Assembly (NCBI GenBank): GCA_030525875.1
Contig: JAUNDV010000006.1
Coordinates: 1-64,000, forward strand
Source of the DNA: Eubacteriales bacterium
GTDB taxonomy: Bacteria; Bacillota; Clostridia; Lachnospirales; Lachnospiraceae
Reading direction: 5' to 3'
DNA: 64,000 bases
Made by a program: the position numbers and the translations under genes
Notes under the pieces: generated by a model
What the model saw: the letters and a program-made list of their open reading frames with translations, nothing else
The model's database searches: none
Told to the model about the DNA's origin: nothing
Shown: in pieces, positions 36,250-46,276 of the stretch
How the letters are laid out: every line of letters begins with the position of its first letter
Numbering within the stretch: position 1 is the first letter of the stretch

Positions 36250-37326
36250 ATGAAGAGCAGGGGTGTATATGTTTTATCAGGAATAGTACTTGCGCTTATA
36301 TGTATAGTTTTGATTTTTGCGGGTAATCCTGGCAATATGGCATTTTGTATTGCGTGTTTTATAAGAGATAGTGCAGGGGCTTTAAAGCTACATTCAGCAC
36401 AGGTCGTACAGTATTTCAGACCTGAAATAGTTGGACTTCTTTTAGGTACTTTTATAATAGCAGTCGTAAAGAAGGAATACAGATCAACAGCTGGTTCATC
36501 ACCAATGATTAGATTCTTTTTGGGCTTCACTATGATGGTTGGAGCACTTGTATTTTTGGGTTGTCCACTTAGAATGCTTATCAGAATGGGAGCAGGAGAT
36601 CTCAATGCCTGGGTTGGATTTATAGGCTTTGTTCTTGGTGTTCTCACAGGAGTATATGCATTAAGAAAAGGATTTTCACTCGGAAGATCATATGAAACAA
36701 GCAAGATTTCCGGAGCAATCCTTCCTGTTATGTGGGGAATAATATTTGTAGTATTTTTGTTTGTACCTTCTTTATTTGTATTTAGTGAAAAAGGACCTGG
36801 CTCAATGCATGCACCTGTTTTCATAGCTCTTTTATGTGGCGTTGCTTTTGGAATAATAGCGCAGAGAATCAGATTATGTACAATAGGAATGATAAGAGAT
36901 GCTGTACTTACAAAGACCTATGATCTTTCGATAATAGCAGCGGTATTTGTTATTTCACTTATCATCTTCAATGCTATAAATGGAAGCTTGAAAATCTCAT
37001 TTTCAGGACAGCCTATAGCCCATTCAATGCATTTATGGAATATACTTGGCTTATATACAGTTGGTCTTGCAGGTGTTCTTGCAGGAGGCTGTCCTCTAAG
37101 ACAGATAATACTCGCAGGTCAGGGATCTCAGGACGCAGCAGTGACATTTATAGGTATGCTTGTTGGTGCGGCAGTATGTCATAATTTTTCACTTGCAAGT
37201 GCGGCAGCAAGTGCAGAAAGCCTAGGCGGTCCATCTATAAACGGAAAGGTAGGACTTATATGCTGCTTAGCCATTACATTGATTATAGCATTTTCAGTTA
37301 AAGGAAGAAAAACAGTTAGAAAATAA
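36250..37326 (+). CDS. yedE: YedE-family selenium metabolism membrane protein
   Basis: A 358-residue membrane protein with about nine to ten helices, of the YedE/YeeE (PF04143) family; the version beside selD is proposed to carry selenium across the membrane. Conserved cysteines sit in short motifs within helices: FCIACFIRD near 33-36, GCPLRM near 103, LCTIGMIRD near 215 and GGCPLRQ near 280. These GCPLR-type elements recur in two halves, as in the thiosulfate transporter fold. It follows selD by 22 bases and precedes the TusA-like gene. Confidence 0.88.
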   Translation: MKSRGVYVLSGIVLALICIVLIFAGNPGNMAFCIACFIRDSAGALKLHSAQVVQYFRPEIVGLLLGTFIIAVVKKEYRSTAGSSPMIRFFLGFTMMVGALVFLGCPLRMLIRMGAGDLNAWVGFIGFVLGVLTGVYALRKGFSLGRSYETSKISGAILPVMWGIIFVVFLFVPSLFVFSEKGPGSMHAPVFIALLCGVAFGIIAQRIRLCTIGMIRDAVLTKTYDLSIIAAVFVISLIIFNAINGSLKISFSGQPIAHSMHLWNILGLYTVGLAGVLAGGCPLRQIILAGQGSQDAAVTFIGMLVGAAVCHNFSLASAAASAESLGGPSINGKVGLICCLAITLIIAFSVKGRKTVRK

Positions 37327-37354
37327 CTTGTGTTAAAATAGTGGAGGATATAAA

Positions 37355-37564
37355 ATGTTTGAAGTTGATGCTAGAGGACTTTCTTGTCCGGAACCGGTTT
37401 TACTTACTCAGATGGCAATGAAGGAAAATGATGACGATATTATCAAGGTTTATGTTTCAGAACCTTATTGCTACAAAAATGTTGAAAAGTATGCAAAATC
37501 TCAGGGCAGAAAAGTTGAGGTTAAAGAAATAGGATCTGAATTTGAGGTTATAATTACAAAATGA
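37355..37564 (+). CDS. TusA/YedF-like sulfur or selenium carrier
   Basis: A 69-residue TusA-domain protein with the CPxP motif at Cys11 (LSCPEPV), the residue that carries persulfide or perselenide. The selenium protein YedF often has a second DsrE-like domain; this one consists of the TusA part only. It overlaps the next gene by four bases (ATGA) and lies between the YedE-type transporter and the DUF3343 carrier, a position that points to selenium delivery rather than general thiolation. Confidence 0.85.
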   Translation: MFEVDARGLSCPEPVLLTQMAMKENDDDIIKVYVSEPYCYKNVEKYAKSQGRKVEVKEIGSEFEVIITK

Positions 37565-37797
37565 GACAAAAGAGCCTGAAGCTTATAATATCTTTCAGTA
37601 CAACAAATGATGCTTTATTCTGCGATAGTTTATGTATGAATAATTCGATTAAAGGTAGACTTATCCCGGTTCCAAGAGAAATATCGGCGGGCTGCGGTCA
37701 TGCTTATATGACGGAGCCGGAAAATAAGGAAGAGATATTAAAGCTTTTTGAAGACAACGAAGTTATGTATGAAGAAATGCGCATAATGCTTTATTGA
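37561..37797 (+). CDS. DUF3343 putative Se/S carrier protein
   Basis: A 78-residue protein of the DUF3343 family, often annotated as a Se/S carrier. The signature LIPVPREISAGCGHAY near residues 34-48, with Cys45, is the conserved core; the N-terminal FSTTNDALF also matches. The ATG overlaps the TusA-like stop. It is usually found beside YedE/YedF and a class V aminotransferase in the orphan-SelD trait. Biochemical evidence for the family is limited. Confidence 0.83.
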   Translation: MRQKSLKLIISFSTTNDALFCDSLCMNNSIKGRLIPVPREISAGCGHAYMTEPENKEEILKLFEDNEVMYEEMRIMLY

Positions 37798-37830
37798 TGC
37801 ATTATGCATATTTCTTTTTGGGGCAGAAAA

Positions 37831-38988
37831 ATGGATACTAAATTTGAAAATGTTTATCTTGATAACGCAGCTACAACCATGCACAAGCCAGACTGTGTGA
37901 TAGAGGCAGTAGTGAATGCCATGCGTACAATGGGAAATGCTGGCAGAACGTCAAATAAAGGTGCGATGGATTCAGGCCGTATAATATTTGATACCAGATT
38001 AAAGCTTGCACAGCTTTTTAATGCGGATGGACCAGCGCAGGTCGTATTTACAAAAAATTCTACAGAAGCGCTGAATATTGCTATAAAAGGACTTTTTAAT
38101 AAAGGTGATCACCTTATAAGTACAGTTATGGAACATAATTCTGTTCTTAGACCAATTTATGCCATAGAAAAGGAACAGGAAGTTAGCCATACTTTTATAG
38201 GTACAGATAAAAAAGGCAGATTACTTATAGATGACATCGAGAAAAATATAAAAAGCAATACAAAAGCACTTATAGTCACACATGCCTCTAATCTTTCCGG
38301 AAATGTAAATGATTTATATACTATAGGAGAAATTGCAAAAAAAAATGAACTTTTATTTATTGTTGATGCATCACAAACAGCGGGAGCTTATCCTATAGAT
38401 ATGAAGAAAATGAATATAGATGTTCTTTGCTGGACAGGGCATAAGGGACTTTTTGGTCCTCAGGGAACAGGTGGACTTTGCGTAAGAAAGGGTGTTGACA
38501 TACGTCCATTTACACAAGGAGGAACTGGAGTACAATCGTATCTTGAGGAACAGCCGGCAGAGATGCCTGTAAGACTTGAGGCAGGAACCCTAAATGCACA
38601 TGGAATTGCAGGACTTAACGCTGCCATAACTTTTATTCATGATACAGGTATAGATAATATTCATAAAAGAGAAATCTGTCTTTTAAATCGTTTCAGAGAT
38701 GGACTAAAGTCGCTGGATATGGTAAGCTTCTACGGAGATTATGATACTGACGAGCGTACTGCGATAGCAGCTATAAATATAGCTGATTATGATTCGGGAG
38801 AAGTTTCAGATGAGCTTGAGCATCGCTTTGGAATAAGTACAAGACCGGGAGCTCACTGTGCTCCTTTGATGCATAAGGCCTTTGGTACAGTAGAGCAGGG
38901 TATAGTTAGATTTTCATTTTCTTATTTTAATACAGAGGACGAGGTTGACTATGCTATAGAAGCAATAAGGAAGCTTTGCCTTGAGTAA
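37831..38988 (+). CDS. Cysteine desulfurase family aminotransferase of the selenium cluster
   Basis: A class V PLP enzyme that removes S or Se from cysteine or selenocysteine, about 385 residues. The PLP lysine is Lys205 in TGHKGLFGPQG, cofactor contacts are HASNLSGNVN and DASQTAGA, and the catalytic cysteine is in RPGAHCAPLMH near 345. The ATG at 37831 is preferred because GGGG lies about seven bases upstream; an in-frame ATG at 37804 has no ribosome site. It resembles the desulfurase group found next to SelD in the molybdenum-hydroxylase trait. Confidence 0.87.
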   Translation: MDTKFENVYLDNAATTMHKPDCVIEAVVNAMRTMGNAGRTSNKGAMDSGRIIFDTRLKLAQLFNADGPAQVVFTKNSTEALNIAIKGLFNKGDHLISTVMEHNSVLRPIYAIEKEQEVSHTFIGTDKKGRLLIDDIEKNIKSNTKALIVTHASNLSGNVNDLYTIGEIAKKNELLFIVDASQTAGAYPIDMKKMNIDVLCWTGHKGLFGPQGTGGLCVRKGVDIRPFTQGGTGVQSYLEEQPAEMPVRLEAGTLNAHGIAGLNAAITFIHDTGIDNIHKREICLLNRFRDGLKSLDMVSFYGDYDTDERTAIAAINIADYDSGEVSDELEHRFGISTRPGAHCAPLMHKAFGTVEQGIVRFSFSYFNTEDEVDYAIEAIRKLCLE

Positions 38989-39009
38989 TTTTATCACGGA
39001 GCTATACTC

Positions 39010-39930
39010 ATGGTCTATTTCATGATAACACTTAAGCAGATAATTGAGCTGTTTTTTATTATTTTTCTTGGATATATTGCATTTAAAAAGAATATAGTTA
39101 CAGAAGAATCTAAAAAATCATTTTCAGGAATACTTATCAATATAGTTGTACCGGCTGTAATAATAAATTCATTTCAGTCCCAGCAGGATCTGTCAAAGCT
39201 TAAGTCATTACTTTTTGCCTTTTTCCTTGCTGTTTTTGTACATATATTTTTGATTATTTTATCGTCACTGATTATAAGAAAAAGCAGCGGTCCAAATTAT
39301 AAGCTGGAAAGAGTAGCCTGTATATATTCAAATGCCGGATTTATGGGAATACCTCTTTTATCAGCACTATTTGGCGAGAATGGTGCGTTTTACGCTTCAC
39401 TTTATGTTGTAGTATTTAATGTATTTCTATGGACCCAGGGCGTCTGGTCACTTACTGGATTTGCAGAAAAGGGTGATGGCTTTAAGGGGATAATAAAGAA
39501 ACTTACAACTCCAACAATAATAAGTGTTATCTTTTCTTTTATACTCTATATTCTTCAGATCAGGCTTCCGGAGATGATATTGGAGCCTATAAGATATGTG
39601 GCAGATATGAATACTCCTTTTGCCATGCTTGTAACAGGTATTACCATTGCTTCAGCAGGAGTACATGGAATATTTAATAAGAGGATAGGCTATATTGTAT
39701 TTCTCAAGCAATTTATTTTGCCAGCAGCCCTTGTCTTTGTATTCAGACTTTTAGGCTTTGTGGATGAGACCTCAGTGTGTATTCTTGTTACAGCCATATG
39801 TCCATCAGCTGCAATGATACCTATGATGGCCTTGCAGTATGATCAGGATGAAAAGGCAGCTTCAGGCATATTTGTATTCAGTACACTCATAAGTCTGATA
39901 TCAGTTCCTTTATTTATGTTATTTATATAA
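39010..39930 (+). CDS. AEC family transporter
   Basis: A 306-residue auxin-efflux-carrier (AEC/BASS-like) transporter with about ten helices. The family motif is seen in the segment CIYSNAGFMGIPLLSALFG near 110-128, and the C-terminal half repeats the pattern with CPSAAMIPMMALQY. It starts 21 bases after the desulfurase and may be in the same transcript, but its substrate (organic acids or amino acids in studied members) is unknown, and it is not a usual selenium gene. Confidence 0.85.
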   Translation: MVYFMITLKQIIELFFIIFLGYIAFKKNIVTEESKKSFSGILINIVVPAVIINSFQSQQDLSKLKSLLFAFFLAVFVHIFLIILSSLIIRKSSGPNYKLERVACIYSNAGFMGIPLLSALFGENGAFYASLYVVVFNVFLWTQGVWSLTGFAEKGDGFKGIIKKLTTPTIISVIFSFILYILQIRLPEMILEPIRYVADMNTPFAMLVTGITIASAGVHGIFNKRIGYIVFLKQFILPAALVFVFRLLGFVDETSVCILVTAICPSAAMIPMMALQYDQDEKAASGIFVFSTLISLISVPLFMLFI

Positions 39931-40002
39931 ATAGAATAGTATTTCTGAAAATGAATTTCGGGAAAATTTCAGAAGAAAATAAAATATTTAAGATATAACG
40001 CA

Positions 40003-40036
40003 TAAAATAGCTTTCCTTGCAAGGAAAGTTATTTTA
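40003..40036. terminator. Symmetric hairpin terminator before parE
   Basis: AAAATA-g-CTTTCCTTG pairs with CAAGGAAAG-t-TATTTT, with A-rich and T-rich flanks on both sides. It probably ends transcription from the AEC gene. Confidence 0.68.
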
Positions 40037-40081
40037 TTGTATGATAAGGCGTAGTTTAAAAAGAAAGGTAGTTTGGAAAGA

Positions 40082-42010
40082 ATGGCAAAAAATCAGTATA
40101 ATGCAGACAGCATCACAGTACTGGAGGGCTTGGAGCCTGTGCGTACAAGGCCGGGAATGTATATAGGAAGTGTAGGTCAGAAGGGTCTTAATCATCTTAT
40201 ATATGAAATTCTGGATAATGCAGTGGATGAGCATCTTGCAGGCTACTGTAATGAAATATGGGTTACACTTGAGGCTAACGGATCCTGTACTGTTAAGGAT
40301 AACGGAAGAGGTCTTCCTGTAGATATGCATCAAAAGGGCGTTTCGGCAGAAAGAATAATTCTGTCCACACTTCATGCAGGTGGTAAATTCGATGGAGAAT
40401 CCTATAAAACGTCCGGAGGACTGCACGGAGTTGGATCTTCTGTAGTAAATGCCCTGTCAAAAGAAATGACAGTCAAGGTGTTTAGAGATGGAAATATATA
40501 TTTTGATTCCTATAGCAGAGGAATTCCTACAACTAAGCTTAATGATGGATTGTTACCAATAATAGGAAAAGAAAAAACAACAGGAACGGAAATTAATTTT
40601 ACTCCTGATGATGAAATATTTGAAAGAACTGTATTTAAAGCAGACTGGATTAAGTCAAGACTTCATGAGACAGCCTATTTAAATCCCGAGCTTAAGCTTA
40701 ATTTTGAGGATAAGAGACCGGGAAGCGAAGAAAAGAAGGTTTACAGCGAGCCGGAAGGAATAAGAGCTTATGTTGAAGAGCTTAACAAGGGACAGGAAAA
40801 GGTAACTCCTTTAATATATTTTACAGATAGCTATGAAGGCTCAGAGGTTGAATGCTGTATTCAGTTTGTTGATGCCTTTGAGGAAAATATTCACGGATTT
40901 TGTAATAATATATTTACACAGGAGGGTGGAACCCACATAACAGGCTTCAAGACAAAGTTTACCCAGCTTGTAAATAATTATGCCAGACAGCTTTCTATTC
41001 TTAAGGAAAAAGATCAGAATTTTACAGGAGCAGATACTAGAAATGGTATGACCTGCGTTGTAGCAATAAAATATCCAGATCCAATATTTGAAGGTCAGAC
41101 AAAGACCAAGCTTGCTTCCCAGGATGCAGCACAGATAGTTGCAAATGTTACAGGGGAAAAGCTTGAGCATTATTTTGACAGAAATGTTGAAGTAATTAAG
41201 GCTATTATTTCCTGCGCAGAAAAATCTGCAAAGATAAGAAAACAGGAAGAAAAAGCTAAGACAAATATGCTTTCAAAGTCAAGATTTTCTTTTGATTCAA
41301 ATGGAAAGCTTAAGGTTTGCACATCAAAGGAGCCTGAAAAGTGTGAGCTTTTCATTGTAGAGGGAGATTCTGCCGGTGGCTCTGCTGGAAATGGAAGAGA
41401 TAGAAGATATCAGGCGATTCTGCCTATCAGAGGTAAGATACTTAATGTAGAGAAGGCCTCTATAGATAAGGTTCTTGCAAATGCAGAAATAAAAACCATG
41501 ATAAATACCTTTGGTTGTGGATTTTCTGAAGGCTATGGCAATGATTTTGATATTTCAAAGCTTAGATATAACAAGATAATATTGATGACAGATGCCGATG
41601 TAGATGGAAGTCATATCGATACACTTCTCCTGACATTTTTCTATAGATTCATGCCAGAGCTTATTTATAATGGACATATATATGTATCAATGCCTCCGCT
41701 CTACCTGGTAACGCCTAAAAAGAAGGGGCAGAAACCTATGTATCTGTATGATGACAGGGAGCTTATGAAATATCAGAAAAATCATGCGCCTAAAGAATTT
41801 GAACTTAAAAGATTTAAAGGTCTTGGAGAGATGGATCCTCCGGATCTCTGGGCTACAACTCTTGATCCAGAGAGAAGAGTTTTAAAGCAGGTTGAGATAG
41901 AGGATGCAAGAATGGCATCAGAGGTTACCGAAATGCTTATGGGTTCAGAGGTTGCGCCTAGAAGAGATTTTATATATACACATGCACATGAAGCTGAAAT
42001 TGATACATGA
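40082..42010 (+). CDS. parE: DNA topoisomerase IV subunit B
   Basis: ATPase subunit of the chromosome-decatenating type II topoisomerase. GHKL motifs are DNAVDEHLAG near 42 and GLHGVGSSVVNAL near 108; the TOPRIM acids are in EGDSAGGSAG near 425 and DADVDGSH near 500. Length is 642 residues. ParE rather than GyrB is inferred because its partner lacks the gyrase GyrA-box and no recF or dnaA is nearby. The ATG at 40082 is chosen over a TTG nine bases earlier because of spacing to AAAGG. Confidence 0.88.
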   Translation: MAKNQYNADSITVLEGLEPVRTRPGMYIGSVGQKGLNHLIYEILDNAVDEHLAGYCNEIWVTLEANGSCTVKDNGRGLPVDMHQKGVSAERIILSTLHAGGKFDGESYKTSGGLHGVGSSVVNALSKEMTVKVFRDGNIYFDSYSRGIPTTKLNDGLLPIIGKEKTTGTEINFTPDDEIFERTVFKADWIKSRLHETAYLNPELKLNFEDKRPGSEEKKVYSEPEGIRAYVEELNKGQEKVTPLIYFTDSYEGSEVECCIQFVDAFEENIHGFCNNIFTQEGGTHITGFKTKFTQLVNNYARQLSILKEKDQNFTGADTRNGMTCVVAIKYPDPIFEGQTKTKLASQDAAQIVANVTGEKLEHYFDRNVEVIKAIISCAEKSAKIRKQEEKAKTNMLSKSRFSFDSNGKLKVCTSKEPEKCELFIVEGDSAGGSAGNGRDRRYQAILPIRGKILNVEKASIDKVLANAEIKTMINTFGCGFSEGYGNDFDISKLRYNKIILMTDADVDGSHIDTLLLTFFYRFMPELIYNGHIYVSMPPLYLVTPKKKGQKPMYLYDDRELMKYQKNHAPKEFELKRFKGLGEMDPPDLWATTLDPERRVLKQVEIEDARMASEVTEMLMGSEVAPRRDFIYTHAHEAEIDT

Positions 42011-42025
42011 TAAAGGAGTTTGCAG

Positions 42026-44266
42026 ATGGCAGAAACAATACTGAAAACAGAATATTCCGAGGAAATGCAAAAATCATATCTGGATTATTCCATGTCTGTT
42101 ATTACATCAAGAGCCGTACCGGATATAAGGGATGGACTTAAGCCTGTTCAAAGACGACTCCTTTATGATATGAATGATCTGCATGTAAACCATGATAAAA
42201 AGGAAATGAAATCAGCCAGAATAGCCGGAGACTGTATGGGACGTTTTCATCCTCATGGTGATTCATCAATTTATGAAACCATGGTAGTTATGTCGCAGGC
42301 ATTTAAGAAGTCAGTTCCGCTCGTAGATGGTAAAGGAAACTTCGGATCTATAGAGGGAGATTCAGCTGCAGCATACAGATATACTGAGGCTAAGCTTCAG
42401 GAATTTACAGATGAGGTTTTTTTAAGAGATATTGATAAGGCGGTAGAATATGTTCCGGCTTATACAAATACTGAAAATGAACCAGTGGTACTTCCAGTAA
42501 GAATACCTAATTTTCTGTTAAATGGTTCAGAAGGTATAGCAGTAGGTATGACGACATCAACACCATGCCATAATCTTAAGGAGCTATGTGAGCTGTGCAT
42601 AGCTTATGTAGATAATCCGTCAATGACAGTTGAGGAAATGCTTGAGATAATGCCGGGTCCTGATTTTCCTACAGGAGGCATAATAGCAAATAAGTCTGAT
42701 CTTCCGGGCATTTACAAAACAGGAAGCGGAAAGCTTAAGATAAGAGGAAGATTTGAATATGAGCCTGTAAAGAAAAGGGGAGAAAAGGACAGACTTACTG
42801 TAACAGAGATCCCATATACCATGATAGGCGCAGGCATAGGTAAGTTTATGCAGGATACGGCTGAGCTTGCTGAATCAAAAAAACTTCCAGAGCTCATAGA
42901 TATAGGAAATGCAAGCTCCGGAGATGGCGTTAGCATTTTCATGGAATTAAAGAAGGATTCCGATATTGAAAAGATAAAAAATATTTTATACAAAAAGACC
43001 AGACTTGAAGATACCTTTGGTGTAAATATGCTGGCAATATGTGATGGAAGACCAGAAGTTATGGGACTACCACGTATTCTTGAGGAGTGGCTTAAATTCC
43101 AGCATGGTATTATAGATAAAAAATACAAGGCTTTACTTTTAAAGGAAGAGGATCGCAGAGAGATTCAGGAGGGTCTTATAAGAGCCTGCAATATAATTGA
43201 CGTTATTATTGCAGTAATCAGAGGTGCCAGGCTTAGAAAAGATGCAGAAAAATGTCTTATGACAGGAGATATCTCAGGTATAACATTTAAGGATAAGCAG
43301 TATGAAGAAGCGGCTAAGTTACTTGATTTTACCAAGAGACAGACAGATGCTATTCTTGATATGAAGCTGTACAGACTTATAGGACTTGAGATACTCGAGC
43401 TGGAAAAAGCATACAAAAAGACAGTTAAAGCCATAAAGGACTACAAAAAGCTTATAGCTGAGAAAACTGCCAGAGATGAGCTTATCAAGGAAGATCTCAA
43501 AGCTATATCAGAAAAATATGGAACTCCTAGAAAGACACTTATTGAAGACTCAAAGGAGGCTCATTATGATGAGCAGGCAATTGAGGAAGCACCTTGTGTA
43601 TTTGTAATGGATAAGATGGGCTATTGCAAGCTTATGGATGTAGCTACATATGAAAGAAATATGGAGACAGTAGATCTTGAAAACAGGTTTGTAATCAGAT
43701 GTATGAATACAGACAAGATAATGATCTTTACGAATAAGGGTTATATGCATCAGGTAAAATGTCTTAATATTCCTTTGAAGAAAATGAGAGATAAAGGTGT
43801 TCCTATAGATAATCTTACAAAATATGTGGCAAGCGAAGAAGAAATTATCTTCATAGATGCATTTGATAATCTCAAGAATAAAAATCTGGCCTTCCTGACA
43901 GAGAGCGGATATGTAAAGCAGGTTCCAATAGAGGAATTTGATACAAATAACCGGATGGTATCTGCAACAAAGCTTGAGGATGGAGATTATGTATCTGCTA
44001 TTGAGATTATTGAGGAAATAGCGCAAAATACCATTGCTATATGGACTGACAACGGCTACTTCCTTAGATTTGCACTTGATGATATTCCTGTTTTGAAAAA
44101 GGCTACAAAGGGAGTTAAGGGAATAAAGCTTGGAAAAAATGCTAAGGCTATAGGTATAAAGCTTGTAGCAGGAGATCCGGTAGTTAAGTTCAAAAATAAA
44201 GAAATTCACCTTCACGCCTTAAAGACAGGAGTAAGAGGTTCACAAGGAACAAAGCAGAGGCTCTAA
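42026..44266 (+). CDS. parC: DNA topoisomerase IV subunit A
   Basis: Breakage-reunion subunit. The N-terminus has SRAVPDIRDGLKPVQRR, GDCMGRFHPHGDSSIYE, and the catalytic tyrosine in the AAYRYTE motif near 118. The C-terminal beta-propeller is shortened and degenerate, and I find no QRRGGKG-type GyrA-box, which favours ParC over GyrA. The ATG at 42026 has AAAGGAG upstream. Length is 746 residues. It abuts topB with no gap (stop then ATG). Confidence 0.9.
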   Translation: MAETILKTEYSEEMQKSYLDYSMSVITSRAVPDIRDGLKPVQRRLLYDMNDLHVNHDKKEMKSARIAGDCMGRFHPHGDSSIYETMVVMSQAFKKSVPLVDGKGNFGSIEGDSAAAYRYTEAKLQEFTDEVFLRDIDKAVEYVPAYTNTENEPVVLPVRIPNFLLNGSEGIAVGMTTSTPCHNLKELCELCIAYVDNPSMTVEEMLEIMPGPDFPTGGIIANKSDLPGIYKTGSGKLKIRGRFEYEPVKKRGEKDRLTVTEIPYTMIGAGIGKFMQDTAELAESKKLPELIDIGNASSGDGVSIFMELKKDSDIEKIKNILYKKTRLEDTFGVNMLAICDGRPEVMGLPRILEEWLKFQHGIIDKKYKALLLKEEDRREIQEGLIRACNIIDVIIAVIRGARLRKDAEKCLMTGDISGITFKDKQYEEAAKLLDFTKRQTDAILDMKLYRLIGLEILELEKAYKKTVKAIKDYKKLIAEKTARDELIKEDLKAISEKYGTPRKTLIEDSKEAHYDEQAIEEAPCVFVMDKMGYCKLMDVATYERNMETVDLENRFVIRCMNTDKIMIFTNKGYMHQVKCLNIPLKKMRDKGVPIDNLTKYVASEEEIIFIDAFDNLKNKNLAFLTESGYVKQVPIEEFDTNNRMVSATKLEDGDYVSAIEIIEEIAQNTIAIWTDNGYFLRFALDDIPVLKKATKGVKGIKLGKNAKAIGIKLVAGDPVVKFKNKEIHLHALKTGVRGSQGTKQRL

Positions 44267-46276
44267 ATGGGAAAAAATTTATTTATATCTGAAAAACCGT
44301 CTGTTGCGGCAGAATTTGCCAAAGCACTTAAGATAAACGGTGGAAGAAAAAATGGATATATAGAAAATGAAAAATATATAGTGACCTGGTGTGTAGGACA
44401 CCTGGTCACTATGTCATATCCTGAGATATATGATCAAAAATACAAAAAATGGAATATGGAAGATCTGCCGTTTATACCTGATAGCTTTAAGTATGAAATC
44501 GTAAAATCAGTAAAGCAGCAGTTTGATATAGTTGCTTCTCTTTTAAACAGAGAGGATGTAGAAAAAATATATGTATGCACTGACTCAGGAAGGGAAGGAG
44601 AGTATATATACAGACTTGTTGAGCAGGAAGCGGGTGTAAAAGATAAGTTAAGATACAGAGTCTGGATAGATTCCCAGACAGAGGAGGAAATACTTAGAGG
44701 TATAAAGGAAGCAAAACCAGAAAGTGAATATGATAATCTTGCGGCTTCTGCATTTTTAAGAGCAAAGGAAGATTATCTTATGGGTATAAATTTCTCCAGA
44801 GTTTTAACCCTGAAGTACGGCTTTTCAGTAAGCAATATTTTGAATTCCTTTGACAAAGACAGAGAGAATCAAAAAAATAAGCCAGCTGTCATTTCAGTTG
44901 GAAGAGTTATGACCTGTGTGCTCGGAATGGTGGTAAGAAGGGAAAGGGAAATCAAGTCCTTTGTAAAGACAAGCTTTTATAAAGTAAGTGCAAAGGCATA
45001 TCCTGCTGGACTTGAAAGCTTCTTTAATGCTGAATGGAAGGTCTGCGAGACCTCAGCCTATGCTAATTCTCCAAAGTTATATAAGGAAAATGGCTTTAAG
45101 AAGAAAGAGGATGCAGAGGCACTTATAAATAGACTTTCCGGGGCAGCGGTAGTAAAGGAAATCTCTAAAAAGAAGGAGATAAAGAATCCGCCTCTTTTGT
45201 ATAATCTTGCTGAATTACAAAATGACTGTTCAAAGCTTTTCAAGATAGATCCTGATACAACACTCAGAATCGTGCAGGAATTATATGAGAAAAAACTCAC
45301 TACCTATCCAAGAACGGATGCAAGAGTTTTATCTACTGCTGTTGCAAAGGAGATATATAAAAATATATCAGGTGTAAAAAATTATCCGCCACTTTCGGAT
45401 TTTGCACAGTCTATTTTAGACTCAGGCTCATATAAAAATATTGCAAAAACAAAATATGTAAATGATAAGCTGATAACTGACCATTATGCTATAATACCAA
45501 CAGGACAGGGATTGCAAAATCTTGCAAGAATGAACCAGGTAAATCAAGAGGTATACAAGCTGATAGTAAGAAGGTTTTTAAGCATTTTCTTTCCGGCAGC
45601 AGAGTATAGGAAAATATCCATTATTCTTGAGACAAAGGAAAAAGAACAATTTACATCCAGCATAAAGGTACTTATAAAGGAAGGGTATCTTACAGTAGCA
45701 GCTCCTTCACAAAATCAGACCAAAAACGATGATACAGGCGAGACCACGGAGCAAAACACTTCCTATGATTCAAAAATACTTGATAGTCTAAAAAAAGGCA
45801 GTGAAGTTTATTTAAAGGATATAGCTGTTAAAGAGGGAGAAACCTCTCCGCCAAAGCGCTATACTTCAGGTTCTATAATCCTTGCTATGGAAAATGCTGG
45901 GCAGCTTATTGAGGATGAGGAGCTTAGGGCCCAGATAAAGGGCTCGGGTATAGGAACCTCAGCGACCAGAGCGGAAATACTAAAGAAGCTTTTTAACATA
46001 AATTATTTAAAGCTTAATTCAAAAACACAGGTAATTACACCTACTCTCCTCGGAGAACTTATAAATGATGTAACCTATGCCTCTATAAGACAGCTTCTAA
46101 ATCCTGAACTTACGGCAAGCTGGGAAAAAGGACTTACATACGTTGCAGAAGGCAGTGTAAGCGAAGAGGAGTATATGCAAAAGCTAAGAGACTTTGTTGG
46201 AGGAAGGACACTCAATGTGAAAAAAGCATTGAACTCTTATCAGATGGAACAATATTTAAGGAGCATAAAAAGATGA
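44267..46276 (+). CDS. topB: DNA topoisomerase III (type IA)
   Basis: Single-strand passing topoisomerase. The TOPRIM opening LFISEKPSVA, the DSGREGEYIYR segment near 105, the catalytic tyrosine in TTYPRTD near 345, and GSGIGTSATRAEI near 565 are all present. At 669 residues it has no C-terminal zinc ribbons. It begins directly after the parC stop and its own stop overlaps the next ATG, making a three-topoisomerase operon. Confidence 0.93.
   Translation: MGKNLFISEKPSVAAEFAKALKINGGRKNGYIENEKYIVTWCVGHLVTMSYPEIYDQKYKKWNMEDLPFIPDSFKYEIVKSVKQQFDIVASLLNREDVEKIYVCTDSGREGEYIYRLVEQEAGVKDKLRYRVWIDSQTEEEILRGIKEAKPESEYDNLAASAFLRAKEDYLMGINFSRVLTLKYGFSVSNILNSFDKDRENQKNKPAVISVGRVMTCVLGMVVRREREIKSFVKTSFYKVSAKAYPAGLESFFNAEWKVCETSAYANSPKLYKENGFKKKEDAEALINRLSGAAVVKEISKKKEIKNPPLLYNLAELQNDCSKLFKIDPDTTLRIVQELYEKKLTTYPRTDARVLSTAVAKEIYKNISGVKNYPPLSDFAQSILDSGSYKNIAKTKYVNDKLITDHYAIIPTGQGLQNLARMNQVNQEVYKLIVRRFLSIFFPAAEYRKISIILETKEKEQFTSSIKVLIKEGYLTVAAPSQNQTKNDDTGETTEQNTSYDSKILDSLKKGSEVYLKDIAVKEGETSPPKRYTSGSIILAMENAGQLIEDEELRAQIKGSGIGTSATRAEILKKLFNINYLKLNSKTQVITPTLLGELINDVTYASIRQLLNPELTASWEKGLTYVAEGSVSEEEYMQKLRDFVGGRTLNVKKALNSYQMEQYLRSIKR

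Noticed and set aside
36147..36824. A 225-codon open frame on the minus strand across yedE
   Set aside because: It is the complement of a membrane-protein gene, lacks a ribosome site and resembles no family.
43550..44215. A 221-codon open frame on the minus strand across parC
   Set aside because: It is antisense to the parC C-terminal domain, rich in Ile/Tyr/Cys/Ser as expected of a shadow frame, with no start signal.
40082..44266. Reading parE-parC as gyrB-gyrA
   Set aside because: The A subunit has no GyrA-box and the locus lacks recF/dnaA; topoisomerase IV fits better, though sequence alone leaves a small doubt.
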